Source: an uncultured Collinsella sp. (GTDB lineage: Bacteria; Actinomycetota; Coriobacteriia; Coriobacteriales; Coriobacteriaceae). From it: a stretch of 64,000 nt of DNA. The notes below the pieces were generated by a model that ran no database searches, had not been told where the DNA came from, and worked only from the letters and a program-made list of their open reading frames with translations. Shown piece after piece: positions 18,686 through 28,094 of the stretch; position 1 is the stretch's first letter; each line of letters opens with the position of its first letter. Position numbers and translations under genes: made by a program. The stretch spans positions 9,248 through 73,247 of the forward strand of contig CATYJU010000006.1 in the NCBI GenBank assembly GCA_958407995.1. The letters run 5' to 3'.

Positions 18686-18923
18686 GGCCGTGTGCAAAAA
18701 AGGGCAAATATGAGTACTGTTGCCATGCTTGCAACATTTATTCTGGGCTAAAAAGAGGTCCTAAGTGAGATTTATTCTTACTTAGGACCTCTTTTATTGG
18801 ACATATGAGGAGATATGCAAGTCGGAATGGTGTTCAAATGGCGCCAACATGAGCTTTGAAGGCAAGTATTGCTGTTACTAAATTTGTGACAGTACTCATA
18901 TTTGCCATTTTTTGCACACAGCC
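18686..18923. mobile_element. MITE-like element with 35-bp terminal inverted repeats
   Basis: The terminal repeats 18686-18720 and 18889-18923 match at 33 of 35 positions and contain GTGTGCAAAAAA and CAAATATGAGTACTGT. They bracket 168 bp with no coding capacity. In the centre is a perfect 16-bp hairpin with AAAAGAGG and CCTCTTTT ends. No clear target-site duplication is visible. The composition is more AT-rich than the neighbours. It could be a non-autonomous transposon remnant. Confidence 0.65.
18751..18795. terminator. Bidirectional terminator-like hairpin inside the MITE-like element
   Basis: The arms 18751-18766 and 18780-18795 pair perfectly (16 bp). The stem is flanked by A-rich and T-rich ends, so it could terminate both the M32 gene and minus-strand transcripts. 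Confidence 0.65.
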
Positions 18924-18959
18924 TATTAATAACCCCCTGACAAACGGTCCCGAAGGCCC

Positions 18960-20291
18960 TTAGAGGGCTTCCAGAGCACTTGCGATGCGCTTCATGGCGG
19001 CGTCGGCGGCAGCTTGGTCCGGAGCCTCAGCCAACACGCGAATCACCGACTCGGTTCCGCTCTTGCGCACGAGCACGCGGCCCTCGCCCGCCAGCGCGGC
19101 CTCGGCCTCGGCGATCGCGTTCTGCACGCCCATGTTCTCGAGCGCGGCATCCTTGTCGGCCACGCGCACGGCAACCTGCGCTTGCGGCAGCAGCTTGCAC
19201 GGAGCCGTGAGCTGCGAGAGTGTCTCGCGCTCGGCGCGAATCACTTCCATCACACGCAGCGAGGTCATAATACCGTCGCCCGTGCGCTCGATATCGCCAA
19301 AGATCGTATGACCCGTCTGCTCGCCGCCCAGGCTGAAGCCGCCCTCGCGCATCTTGGCATACACGTGACGATCGCCCACGCCGCTGGTCACGGTGCTTAG
19401 GCCGGCAAGCTCCAGCGACTTGACCAGGCCAAAGTTGCTGGCGATCGTCGGCACCACGGTACCGCCCGAGAGTCGCCCGTGCTTGTTCAGGTACACACCG
19501 CACACGTACAGGATCTGGTCGCCGTCGACCACACGGCCGCGCTCATCCACGGCCAGGCAGCGGTCGGCATCGCCGTCGTAGGCAAAGCCCACGTCCAGGC
19601 CCTGCTCCACCACATGGCGCTGCAGGCGCTCCGTATGCGTGGAGCCACAGTCCACATTGATGTTAAAGCCATCGGGCGCGGCGTTAATCACGCGCACATC
19701 GGCGCCCAGCGCGTCGAACACCGGCTTGGCCACCGAGGACGCCGAGCCGTTGGCGCAGTCCAGGCCGATCTTGACACCCTGCAGCGAAAAGTTCGCGCTC
19801 GCGATGAGTGAGGCAATATAGCGGTTGCGGCCCTGCATATAGTCCACCGTGGCACCGATCTGGTTGCCCGTGGCCAGCGGCACCTCGCCCTTGCCGTCGA
19901 TATAATCCTCGATGAGCTCGAGCACGTCCTCGTCCATCTTAAAGCCGTCGCTGTTGACGAGCTTAATGCCGTTATCGCAAAACGGGTTGTGGCTCGCGCT
20001 GATCATGATGCCGCAATCGAAGCAGCCCTCCACGGTCTGGTGCGCCACGCCCGGCGTCGGGATCACGTGCAGCATATAGGCGTCCGCACCGCTCGCGACC
20101 AGGCCGCTCACCAGCGCCGCCTCAAACATATAGCTCGAGCGGCGTGTGTCCTTGCCCACGATGACGCGCGCCTTGCGCTCGCGGTTGGCGCCGTAATACC
20201 AGCCCACAAAACGGCCAATCTTATAAGCGTGCTCTACCGTCAGCCCAACGTTGGCCTCACCGCGAAAGCCGTCGGTGCCAAAGTACTTCAT
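18960..20291 (-). CDS. glmM: Phosphoglucosamine mutase
   Basis: It interconverts glucosamine-6-phosphate and glucosamine-1-phosphate on the way to UDP-GlcNAc for peptidoglycan. The 443-residue protein has the active-site serine in SASHNP (S100), the Mg2+ loop DGDADR (239-244), the sugar-binding GGEQTGH (near 322) and the phosphate-binding RKSGTES near the C-terminus. It starts MKYFGTDGFRG as usual for the family. Only 3 nt separate it from the upstream DUF4012 gene, so the two are co-transcribed. That pairing suggests a link to envelope biogenesis. Confidence 0.96.
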   Translation of the reverse strand: MKYFGTDGFRGEANVGLTVEHAYKIGRFVGWYYGANRERKARVIVGKDTRRSSYMFEAALVSGLVASGADAYMLHVIPTPGVAHQTVEGCFDCGIMISASHNPFCDNGIKLVNSDGFKMDEDVLELIEDYIDGKGEVPLATGNQIGATVDYMQGRNRYIASLIASANFSLQGVKIGLDCANGSASSVAKPVFDALGADVRVINAAPDGFNINVDCGSTHTERLQRHVVEQGLDVGFAYDGDADRCLAVDERGRVVDGDQILYVCGVYLNKHGRLSGGTVVPTIASNFGLVKSLELAGLSTVTSGVGDRHVYAKMREGGFSLGGEQTGHTIFGDIERTGDGIMTSLRVMEVIRAERETLSQLTAPCKLLPQAQVAVRVADKDAALENMGVQNAIAEAEAALAGEGRVLVRKSGTESVIRVLAEAPDQAAADAAMKRIASALEAL

Positions 20292-20294
20292 ATC

Positions 20295-22625
20295 TTACTT
20301 ATCCTGTTCGAACGTTTGAGCGGTTGGCGTGGTACGAACCTTAAGCTCTTTGTGCCCAGAGTCCTTCGAAGTCGTGACCTTGTACTCGACCTTTATGTCT
20401 TGTCCAAGAAGCATGTGGACACCGCCCCATGCAACCTTCAAGCCATCGTGCGTCGCTTCGTTCATTTCGATAGAACCGGAGCCCGAAGTCTTAATGTCCG
20501 AAATGCTGCCTCCCGCAGGAGCGTAGAGATAAAGCCTCAGCACCTCATCGTCAATATCCTGGCTAATGCCGTTATGGCCCTGGAAATAACCAGGCATCTC
20601 GGCCTTCTCCTGGGGGGTCATCGTGTTCTTGAGCGAGGTGGTCACTCGATACGTCGTCGAGCCATCGGCATTTTCAACCGAAGAATCGATGGTGACCCGT
20701 TTATCGAGGAACCAATCCATCTTTGAATAGCTGTAGTTGTTCACATAGACGCCCAAGATCGGAGCCTCCGACGTATCGGTTTGGAGGGCGCCCGATATTC
20801 CAAGAGCCTTCGCGGCCTTTTCCTCGTCATCGTTTCTCGAATACATGAGGATGCGACCCTCGGAAGCGCCCTTTTCGATGGCGGCAGCAATCTTAGTAAT
20901 ATCGCTGGATCCCAGTTCGCCCACGATCTTGTTAAAAGCTGATCCGGCAACCGCCGCAAAAATGGCATCCTGTTCCTCTACCGGGTAATTCCAATAAATA
21001 TCGTGCAGCAGCACCTTTGCAGCGTTGCTTCCATCAACGACGGTGCCATCAGGAAGCTGTGTACCGCCTACAATGCCGAGCATATACTGCAAAAATACCG
21101 GATCGACTGCGAATACGCCGTCGATGTCATCTCCGACAATGGCCTTCTGCATATCGCTGGCAAGCTGAGCCGCACGCGGATAATCAGGCGTCATCGTAAC
21201 GTCGCCCATCGTGTATCCGAGCGTGTTGAATCCGGTCAGGCCCCATCCGGTCGTGAACAAGTTTGCCTCTTCATCGGTGATGGGAAGCGGGCTCAAAGGC
21301 TCTTTCATCATGTCGACTTTGACAAAATCGCCCAGTTCGAGCTTACCGTCAGTCACCGACATCACGCCGCGAGAACCGGGGAAACCGCCGCAGGCGCGGA
21401 TCTCGACATTGCTCATCGCGAGCACAAGATAATGACGCGTCTGGCCGTTGGCGCCGAGCATCTGGGGAAGGATGGGGGCGACCTTCTCCGCCGCGTCAAC
21501 CGCGCCGTTGAGGGTGGCAAAGCCGTCCTTGGCCTTATCGACCAGCTCGGTCACCTGGGAAATATGAGTATCGCCAATGCCCTGGATCTTCTCATTGGCG
21601 CTCTTGAACACCTTCGAGCTGCTGGAAAGCGAATCGGCGACCGCCTGCAGCGCGGACACGTTAATCATGCCGTCCTGGAACAGCTTGCCGGGCGTGGCCT
21701 GCGAAAGGTTGTCGGCCATGGGAACCAGCGCGTTGCTCGAGACATCGGACAGGGCATCAATCATGGTGCGGGCTGCGTTGATGTCACTGCCATACACCGG
21801 GATAAACGAAGCCGCCGTCCACAGCGGGCTCGAGGTCTCCGCCTTCATGCTGTCGCAGAGTTCATCGATCTTCTTCGCGTCGTCAGGCAGCGTCGAAAAA
21901 TCGCCTGACGTGACCTTGTCCTTAAGGCCACCGACGATCTCGACAGCCTCCTTCGCTTCGCTCTTTACGGTCTTTGCCGAGTTAAGCAGCATAAAGCCGC
22001 TTGCGCCAAGCGCAACGAGAAGCACCGCGACTACAGCGGCAATAATGGCGCCGGTGTGACACTTTTTGCGCTCGCCCTTGCGATGGCGATGACGGACCAG
22101 ACCGTCAGAGGTCGAACTCGACGAAGCGTCGCTACCGTAGTTCAAGCCAAAATCGTAATAATCTTCCTTGGAACCCGAGCCCGCAAACTCGGCACCGCTA
22201 TCATCCAGGCGGGCGAACGTGCCAGTCTCGGAGGCGCCGGTGTAAATCGTGCCAAGGTTACCCGTAAGCCCCGCGCCACCGGCAGAGGGAGTATTGTTGG
22301 CGGCCTTGCCGGCATTAACGTTGCCGGCGGCATTCGCGGCGTTGGCAGCATCTGCGTTGTTCGCGGGTACCGAAGGAGCCCCGCTCGGCTGCGACGTGGA
22401 GGTTGCACCGCCCGCAAAGACATTCCCTCTTGCACGGCCGGTCTTTTTTGCCTTTTGAGACTGCTCGTACAGAGCGGTAAACATCGCTGTCTCGCCCGGG
22501 GACACGCGCTTACCGGAACCGCCCTGTCCAGCGCCGCCCGGCGTGCCGGCCTTACCAGCCCCGTTCGGACGCGGCGGAACTGCAGGGCGACCGCTATCGC
22601 TGCCCTTAAAGTGATTACCAGCCAT
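20295..22625 (-). CDS. DUF4012 domain-containing membrane-anchored protein
   Basis: This 776-residue protein has a long low-complexity cytoplasmic N-terminus rich in Gly, Ala and Asn (about 1-165). A basic stretch (RHRHRKGERKK) is followed by one membrane segment (about 180-200) and a large extracellular part. The conserved DUF4012 core includes HYLVLAMSNVEIRACGGFPGS near residue 400. The function is unknown; the family is found in actinobacteria and is suspected in cell-envelope roles. I chose ATG 22625 (MAGNHFKG), with GAGGA upstream. The stop is 3 nt from glmM, so it is the promoter-proximal gene of that operon. Confidence 0.85.
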   Translation of the reverse strand: MAGNHFKGSDSGRPAVPPRPNGAGKAGTPGGAGQGGSGKRVSPGETAMFTALYEQSQKAKKTGRARGNVFAGGATSTSQPSGAPSVPANNADAANAANAAGNVNAGKAANNTPSAGGAGLTGNLGTIYTGASETGTFARLDDSGAEFAGSGSKEDYYDFGLNYGSDASSSSTSDGLVRHRHRKGERKKCHTGAIIAAVVAVLLVALGASGFMLLNSAKTVKSEAKEAVEIVGGLKDKVTSGDFSTLPDDAKKIDELCDSMKAETSSPLWTAASFIPVYGSDINAARTMIDALSDVSSNALVPMADNLSQATPGKLFQDGMINVSALQAVADSLSSSSKVFKSANEKIQGIGDTHISQVTELVDKAKDGFATLNGAVDAAEKVAPILPQMLGANGQTRHYLVLAMSNVEIRACGGFPGSRGVMSVTDGKLELGDFVKVDMMKEPLSPLPITDEEANLFTTGWGLTGFNTLGYTMGDVTMTPDYPRAAQLASDMQKAIVGDDIDGVFAVDPVFLQYMLGIVGGTQLPDGTVVDGSNAAKVLLHDIYWNYPVEEQDAIFAAVAGSAFNKIVGELGSSDITKIAAAIEKGASEGRILMYSRNDDEEKAAKALGISGALQTDTSEAPILGVYVNNYSYSKMDWFLDKRVTIDSSVENADGSTTYRVTTSLKNTMTPQEKAEMPGYFQGHNGISQDIDDEVLRLYLYAPAGGSISDIKTSGSGSIEMNEATHDGLKVAWGGVHMLLGQDIKVEYKVTTSKDSGHKELKVRTTPTAQTFEQDK

Positions 22626-22774
22626 AAAGAAATCCTCGCAATTGAGTCGCAATGAAAAAGTCCATAACGTTACTAGTTTATGGCATTTTGGGCATCGACA
22701 GCTAAACTCCAGACACGGACATCAATTGGCGAAAATGCGGCACAACACCTTTTCCGTCTTGGCGGCGGCGCTAG

Positions 22775-23797
22775 CTACACCGTAAGGAACATCATCACGA
22801 TGATCATGACAAAGCCGATAAGGTCGGTCGGCAAAAACACCGTCCCCAGCATAACGGCGCTGGTGATGGTCGCCGAAACCGGCTCCACAGTTCCGATGAG
22901 GCTCGCGCGCACCGAGCCGATGTCCTTAACGCCCTGCATATAAAGCATGTAAGCAAAAAACGAGCCGATAACCACGAACACCGCGAGCGCCTCGATGCCG
23001 GCAGCGTCGAGCGCCGGCATATGCGCCCAGGGCTGCACGAAGACGCACGAGACCACGCCCGCCGTGAGCATTGCCGAGCCCGTGACGATGGGGCTGCCGT
23101 ATTCGGGCAGGATCTTGGCGGGAATCACCGCCATACACGCGGCGCTGACCGCACACATAAGACCTGCTGCCAGGCCAAGCGGCGAGATATTCAGGCTGGT
23201 GGGGTCGCCGCCGGTGGCGATTAAAAAGGTTCCACCCAGAGCCAGGCCAATGCCGATGACTTCGCGAGTACGCGGCATGCGGCGATCGATCACGCAGGTG
23301 TAGCCCATGATGATAACGAGCTGCAGGCACTGGAGCACCGTCGCGGTTCCGGCGTTCGTCAGGCGCACGGCCGAAAGATAGCAAAACTGGTTGAACAGCA
23401 GGCCAAAGGCGGTAAAGAGCAGCAGCTGCTTGCGATCGGCGGGTGTGGTCCAAAGCTTGACCAGGCGTGCGCGGTCGCGCGTGACAACCACAGCCATAAA
23501 GAGCAGGCCGGCGAGAATCTGACGCACGCTCATAAGCCACAGCGTATCGACATGGTAGGTATCGAACAAAAAACTCGCGCTGGTGCCCGAGAAGCCCCAA
23601 AACGAACCGCCCACCAGCGTAGCCAAGACGCCCGTGATCATCTTGCGCGTCGAAGCGCTGTTCAGGCGGTCGCGCCATGCGGGACGGGTGTTGCGGCTGA
23701 GCTCGTCGGTGCCCTCGGGCACATCAATGTTCGATATATCGGTCATCGGCACCGAAGCCCCTGCGCCTTCGACCTGCTCGACACACTCTTTGCTCAT
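22775..23797 (-). CDS. EamA/DMT-family transporter
   Basis: It is a drug/metabolite-type exporter with ten predicted membrane segments in two EamA repeats (about 55-185 and 205-335) after a 50-residue hydrophilic N-terminus. FWGFSGTSASFLFD and the second-repeat VRASLIGTVEPVSATITS are typical of the family. The substrate is unknown. The start at 23797 has GGGAGTG just upstream. It stands alone between the DUF4012 gene and the tRNA-Val gene on the opposite strand. Confidence 0.85.
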   Translation of the reverse strand: MSKECVEQVEGAGASVPMTDISNIDVPEGTDELSRNTRPAWRDRLNSASTRKMITGVLATLVGGSFWGFSGTSASFLFDTYHVDTLWLMSVRQILAGLLFMAVVVTRDRARLVKLWTTPADRKQLLLFTAFGLLFNQFCYLSAVRLTNAGTATVLQCLQLVIIMGYTCVIDRRMPRTREVIGIGLALGGTFLIATGGDPTSLNISPLGLAAGLMCAVSAACMAVIPAKILPEYGSPIVTGSAMLTAGVVSCVFVQPWAHMPALDAAGIEALAVFVVIGSFFAYMLYMQGVKDIGSVRASLIGTVEPVSATITSAVMLGTVFLPTDLIGFVMIIVMMFLTV

Positions 23798-24028
23798 TCC
23801 ACTCCCCCGAAACAGCCTGGAAACAATTCGGTTTACCTTACCACGGCGAAGTCACCAGCTGGAGGCTTGTCCGCTTATCGGTAGGACAATTCCGCAGGCG
23901 TCTTTCCATAGCTCGATACCGCAATGGCCTTGCATTATGCGACAGCCAAATCGCGGCAGCAGGCTCTTTTGAAATGGATACGACAAAGCCCCCGAATTCC
24001 ACAATGTAAGCGATTTTTAAAAATGTTC
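23798..24028. other. Intergenic region before tRNA-Val
   Basis: No gene, strong hairpin or repeat is seen. It must hold the divergent promoter of the EamA gene, but I cannot pick one convincingly. Confidence 0.4.
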
Positions 24029-24057
24029 TTGCCACCGAGTTCAGGCTCCGTTATATT
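24029..24057 (+). promoter_or_regulatory. Promoter of tRNA-Val
   Basis: The -35 TTGCCA (24029-24034), 17-nt spacer and -10 TATATT (24052-24057) form a near-consensus sigma-70 promoter. It lies 30 nt before the tRNA 5' end. Confidence 0.75.
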
Positions 24058-24086
24058 ATCCCTTGCGCGCTTGCGCACCCTTGATC

Positions 24087-24161
24087 GGGCGTTTAGCTCA
24101 GGGGGAGAGCGCTTCCCTGACACGGAAGAGGTCAGAAGTTCAAATCTTCTAACGCCCACCA
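24087..24161 (+). tRNA. tRNA-Val (anticodon GAC)
   Basis: A 75-nt cloverleaf with the acceptor pair GGGCGTT/AACGCCC, D arm AGCTCAGGGGGAGAGC, anticodon stem CTTCC/GGAAG with loop CTGACAC (anticodon GAC), T loop TTCAAAT and encoded CCA. Confidence 0.97.
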
Positions 24162-24169
24162 AATGTTCG

Positions 24170-24205
24170 CAGCTCAGAGGCTATGTCCTCTGGGCTGTTT
24201 TGTTT
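24170..24205 (+). terminator. Terminator of tRNA-Val
   Basis: CAGCTCAGAGG (24170-24180) pairs with CCTCTGGGCTG (24187-24197). TTTTGTTTT follows. Confidence 0.85.
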
Positions 24206-24443
24206 TATGTCGCCAAATCAGCTAGCAGCTCCAACCGCCCTGCCCATGCACAAAACCACGTCAGCGACCCAAGTGCCTATCCCGGCTGACTCCGCAGTCA
24301 ATCAAAACCGCCCCAATAGCCACCGAGGCCGAGACCAACGCGTCTCGAACCCATCCGAGCCGCAACTTCTCAGCAAAACGCCGCGATGTCTGCGCCCTGC
24401 GGTATCCTTGAGCCACTTGCACCTGCAGCACCAAGGAGCCGCT

Positions 24444-25130
24444 ATGCGCACCGAGCTCGATGTCCCCTTTTCGCACAAAGAAGAAGCCAAGGCGCTGGGC
24501 GCCAAATGGGACCGGACCAAGAAGATCTGGTATGTGCCCAGCGGCGTCAACCCCGAGCCCTTTGCCGAGTGGCTGCCCGGTGTTGACCGATCCGACCCCT
24601 CAGCACCGTATATATATCTAGTACTGGGCAAGCGCGAGTGCTGGAAGTGTCACAAAGAGACCTCGGTCGCGGCCTTCGGCATTCCCTATCGAACCGATAA
24701 CGACAAGAGCATCGCCATCGCGCACACGCCCAACGAAGCCGGGCACATTGCCATCGACACGGCCAACACCAACGCACTCGCCATCGTGCCCGCTCTTGGC
24801 TGCGTGCCGGGCGAGATCCGCGACTACCTTCATAAGCGTTGCGGCTACAAGCCCGTAGGCGCGCGAGCCTCCAAAGCCCCGTCGCTCGGCAACACGTGCA
24901 CCAGTTGCGACGCGCTGCAAGGCAGCCGCTATCTGTTCGAGGAGCCCTCGTCCCCGTTTGCCCTCACTGCCATCAACAAGCTGCCGGCACTGGAGTTTAT
25001 ACGCGTCGAAGTTGCCGGCGTCTTTGGCGTCCCGGCCACGCGTACCGACTTTGACCAGGCGCTCTTTACCTGGGCACGCGACCATCACGCCGAGTTCCAC
25101 AAGCAACTCGGTGAGGGGATTTATTTGTAG
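24444..25130 (+). CDS. DUF5710 domain-containing protein
   Basis: The 228-residue protein begins with a DUF5710 module (about 1-40: LDVPFSHKEEAKALGAKWD, then KKIWYVP). That domain is often attached to plasmid or phage primases and DNA-handling proteins. Two CxxC pairs (CWKC near 65 and CTSC near 155) suggest one zinc ribbon split by an insertion. The rest is not recognised. I chose ATG 24444 because AAGGAG precedes it by 5 nt; the long upstream open frame overlaps the tRNA terminator. Its place between a tRNA and a restriction system fits an accessory region. Confidence 0.75.
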   Translation: MRTELDVPFSHKEEAKALGAKWDRTKKIWYVPSGVNPEPFAEWLPGVDRSDPSAPYIYLVLGKRECWKCHKETSVAAFGIPYRTDNDKSIAIAHTPNEAGHIAIDTANTNALAIVPALGCVPGEIRDYLHKRCGYKPVGARASKAPSLGNTCTSCDALQGSRYLFEEPSSPFALTAINKLPALEFIRVEVAGVFGVPATRTDFDQALFTWARDHHAEFHKQLGEGIYL

Positions 25131-25185
25131 GGGCAACATCGAGGTATCGAGGAGCAGGGGTTGATTGTTAAATAATCTCGAAACG

Positions 25186-26691
25186 CTACAGCCCCAGAAT
25201 ATGCTCCAGGTAGCCCTTGTTGAACCAGAACGATTGCTTCGTCATCCAGCGCCCGTCGGGCAGTTCGTAAGCATTCCTTGCGATGTCACCGATCTCTGTT
25301 CCATCGGCAAACTTGTAAGCCGCTTTTGACGTATGCGGGCGAACGTGAACAATTGGATTGTCCGCCATACCGGGCAGATTGTTAGTCACTTTGAGCTTTC
25401 CGCTCGCATCCCGATACGGATTGAGCTCAACGCCCTCACGTATTACCTTTCGCGTCTCATCCCAACAAGCTTTCGCTGGGCCTTCGATTTCGTTTTCTCC
25501 CATTGCCCAGAACAAACAACGATCGAGACGCAGCACGCCATCGTGGTCCTCACGGAACACAACGAAGAAAAAGCGATTGGTCTCAAGGCACGCATGAAGA
25601 GGCGACGTCTCCCAGTCTTCTTCAATCAAACGCTTGAACTCAAACGGTGGGAACGACATAGCCTGTTCGATGTGCCCCCTGTTGTTAACTCGAACAGTTC
25701 GGACGGAAATGCCTGCCTTGACGAATTCCTCGGCAGCATTGTTTTTGATTCCGAGCATACGATAAACGAGCGTTGTCCACTGCGCCTTATTGCCCGTGTA
25801 CTCCAGTCCATACTGTTCGGCAATTTGACGATCGGTCTCACCGTAATGGCGCTCGATAAGTCCAGTTACGTAACTTTCGAAATCGATAGACTTGCCATCG
25901 TCCTGAACAATGCTCTCCCCGACTCGCGGAGCACCGAGGACATAAGTATGGAGCACATAGTCCATATACGAGCGCTTGAGGGAAAAGGCGCGACGCTTTG
26001 CGCGATGGCGCTCAATCTCGCCCGTATCGGTATTGAAGTATTCATAATACTGGTCCGCCCACATTGTGGCCTCAGTTGCGCCCTTCGTGCAAGCACCCAG
26101 ATAAGTCGTCATGCCTTCTGAAAGCTCGTCCGCACGGCCATCCTGAATATAGGAAATGATCTTCTCGTAGTCGGCGCGAATGATTTTCATGTCCTCTTCG
26201 GGCAGACGAACCATGACCGCACGCTCAATGCGTTGGTCGTATTTATCGATGGAACGATCTCGGCCGTAGTAAATCAACAGGATATTGCTGAGCTTGGTCT
26301 TGAGGTGAGAACTGTCGTAGTCGAGCGAAACAGGTCGGTCATAAGGAATCATGGTCAGGACAAGGCGCTCGCCAGCAGACTTCCGGCCGTTCTTGAGCAC
26401 ATCAAAACACGTTGCCTTGAGCTCAACGCCCGCCTCGGGAAAGTCGGGGCGATCGTCACTATTGGCCTTGTAGCCAAAGTAACGTTCTTCGATAAGAGTG
26501 CCCATACCGCCTTTGTACTTCTTGGAGCCAAAGTCCTTGGGCGCACTCTCCCCCTCCGGAGCAATACCGAGCTCGAGAATATCGCGGAACGTCATGCCAT
26601 CGAGATTGGCAGCATAGCGCTCAATACTTGAGGGGTCAGAAAAATCAGTATCGTCAAGCATGCGCTTGAAATCGAGGCGCTTCTTAGACAC
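25186..26691 (-). CDS. Type II restriction endonuclease, Sau3AI/MutH family
   Basis: The 501-residue protein matches the Sau3AI layout of two MutH-like domains. The N-terminal catalytic domain shows PDFPEAGVELKAT, giving D83, E90 and K92 as the metal-binding triad, then SAGERLVLTMI. Other family blocks are ELSEGMTTYLGACTKGA, KRRAFSLKRSYM, MSFPPFEFKRLIEEDWE, HVRPHTSKAAY and WMTKQSFWFNKGYL. Sau3AI itself cuts GATC, so GATC specificity is inferred. It is divergent from the cytosine methyltransferase, its presumed partner, 140 bp away. The gene is visibly less GC-rich than its housekeeping neighbours, consistent with transfer. Confidence 0.9.
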   Translation of the reverse strand: MSKKRLDFKRMLDDTDFSDPSSIERYAANLDGMTFRDILELGIAPEGESAPKDFGSKKYKGGMGTLIEERYFGYKANSDDRPDFPEAGVELKATCFDVLKNGRKSAGERLVLTMIPYDRPVSLDYDSSHLKTKLSNILLIYYGRDRSIDKYDQRIERAVMVRLPEEDMKIIRADYEKIISYIQDGRADELSEGMTTYLGACTKGATEATMWADQYYEYFNTDTGEIERHRAKRRAFSLKRSYMDYVLHTYVLGAPRVGESIVQDDGKSIDFESYVTGLIERHYGETDRQIAEQYGLEYTGNKAQWTTLVYRMLGIKNNAAEEFVKAGISVRTVRVNNRGHIEQAMSFPPFEFKRLIEEDWETSPLHACLETNRFFFVVFREDHDGVLRLDRCLFWAMGENEIEGPAKACWDETRKVIREGVELNPYRDASGKLKVTNNLPGMADNPIVHVRPHTSKAAYKFADGTEIGDIARNAYELPDGRWMTKQSFWFNKGYLEHILGL

Positions 26692-26724
26692 GGGATACCT
26701 CCGAAACTCGCAACTAACCTCATG

Positions 26725-26742
26725 GTAGTTCAGAGCAACTAC
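26725..26742. promoter_or_regulatory. Operator-like palindrome between the R and M genes
   Basis: GTAGTT (26725-26730), 6 nt, AACTAC (26737-26742), with another AACTA at 26712. It lies in the 140-bp divergent promoter region of the restriction-modification pair. No separate controller gene is present, so the methyltransferase itself or a host factor would have to bind. Confidence 0.35.
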
Positions 26743-26831
26743 TAACGCCCAGAAAATTGAGGTCTTGATTGTCCCCTCGATCGGTTATTGTTGTGACCAC
26801 CATAACCGGACACAGCAGCGATTGGAGAAAC

Positions 26832-28094
26832 GTGTCTGAGATTAATATTGCCGAGCTTTTTGCGGGCGTCGGTGGATTTCGTTTGGGTCTCGAAGGCTAT
26901 GCCGACCCTAGACATCCCGAGTTTTATATGAAGCCCGCCGGCCCCTTCCGCACCATTTGGGCCAATCAGTGGGAGCCGCCCGGAACCAAGGCGCGTCAGT
27001 TCGCGGCCCGTTGCTACATGGATCGCTTCGGCAATGATTCCGTCGTCAACGAAGACATCAATAAGGTCCTGGAGCAGGCCGAGGCGAAAGAAATCGAAAT
27101 CCCCGATGTCCAAATGGTTGTTGGCGGTTTCCCCTGCCAAGACTACTCTGTCGCGCGTCCGCTCAATCAGGCACACGGCATCGAGGGCAAGAAGGGCGTC
27201 CTTTGGTGGGACATCTATCACTTCCTCGAAATGAAGAAGCCCAAGTTCGGTCTCTTTGAGAACGTCGACCGCCTGCTCAAGTCGCCCGCGTCTCAACGCG
27301 GTCGCGACTTCGCCATCATCCTAAGCTGTCTTGCCGACCTCGACTACACGGTCGAATGGCGCGTGGTCAACTCTGCCGAATACGGTTTCCCCCAGCGTCG
27401 CAAGCGTGTTTATATCTTCTGCGAAAAGGACGCTGGCAAGGTTGATCTCGTTAATCGCATGCACAACGGCGTCATGGCTAAAGCCTTCCCCGCCATCTAT
27501 CCCGACGAGATGTCCGAGCTCGACGTTTTGCCCGACCCCTACGAGAACTCAACTCGTTTTGGCGTCGGCCAAAAGACCTCTCAATTCAAGAATGCTGGCG
27601 TCATGCAGGGCTGTCATGTTCTGACCTGCGACTTTGCCGAGGACTATCACGGTGAGCGCCACGTGCTTGGCGACGTGCTTGTCGACGAGGCTGATGTCCC
27701 GGAGCAGTTCTACATCTCCGACGAAAAGCTTCCCGACTGGCGCTACCTTAAGGGCAGCAAGCGCGAAGAGCGCACTAACAAAAAGACAGGCTTTACGTAC
27801 ACGTATTCCGAGGGAGCCATGAGCTTCCCGGATGCCACCGACAAGCCGAGCCGCACCATCCTCACAGGAGAAGGCGGCACGGGAGCGAGCCGCTTCAAGC
27901 ACGTCATCGAATGTCCCGATGGCCGTTTCCGCCGTCTTGTTCCCGACGAGCTCGATCAGCTTCAGGGATTCCCGAAAGGTTGGACCGATACGGGCATGAC
28001 CGACGGCCATCGGGCCTTCTGCATGGGCAACGCACTCGTCACCGGCGTGCCCCATCGCATTGGCGAAGCTATGGTCGAAGTGTACGGCCTCTAA
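26832..28094 (+). CDS. DNA cytosine-5 methyltransferase of the Sau3AI-like system
   Basis: The 420-residue m5C methyltransferase would protect host sites from the divergent nuclease. Motif I is AELFAGVGGFRLGL (7-20), and motif IV is GGFPCQDYS with catalytic C102. Motif VI is ENVDRLL (143-149) and motif VIII QRRKRVYIF. Motifs IX-X are near the end (LQGFPKGW, GNALVTGVP). The variable target-recognition region lies at roughly 190-330. I chose GTG 26832 with GGAG 5 nt upstream; the in-frame ATG at 26769 lacks a ribosome site. M.Sau3AI is also a cytosine-5 enzyme, which supports the pairing. Confidence 0.93.
   Translation: MSEINIAELFAGVGGFRLGLEGYADPRHPEFYMKPAGPFRTIWANQWEPPGTKARQFAARCYMDRFGNDSVVNEDINKVLEQAEAKEIEIPDVQMVVGGFPCQDYSVARPLNQAHGIEGKKGVLWWDIYHFLEMKKPKFGLFENVDRLLKSPASQRGRDFAIILSCLADLDYTVEWRVVNSAEYGFPQRRKRVYIFCEKDAGKVDLVNRMHNGVMAKAFPAIYPDEMSELDVLPDPYENSTRFGVGQKTSQFKNAGVMQGCHVLTCDFAEDYHGERHVLGDVLVDEADVPEQFYISDEKLPDWRYLKGSKREERTNKKTGFTYTYSEGAMSFPDATDKPSRTILTGEGGTGASRFKHVIECPDGRFRRLVPDELDQLQGFPKGWTDTGMTDGHRAFCMGNALVTGVPHRIGEAMVEVYGL

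Noticed and set aside
16958..18697. A 579-codon open frame antisense to the M32 carboxypeptidase
   Set aside because: The sense protein carries an intact HEAGH zinc site and family motifs; the antisense frame has none.
24087..24161. tRNA-Val as a proven attachment site
   Set aside because: I found no direct repeat of the tRNA 3' end downstream and no integrase gene in the window.
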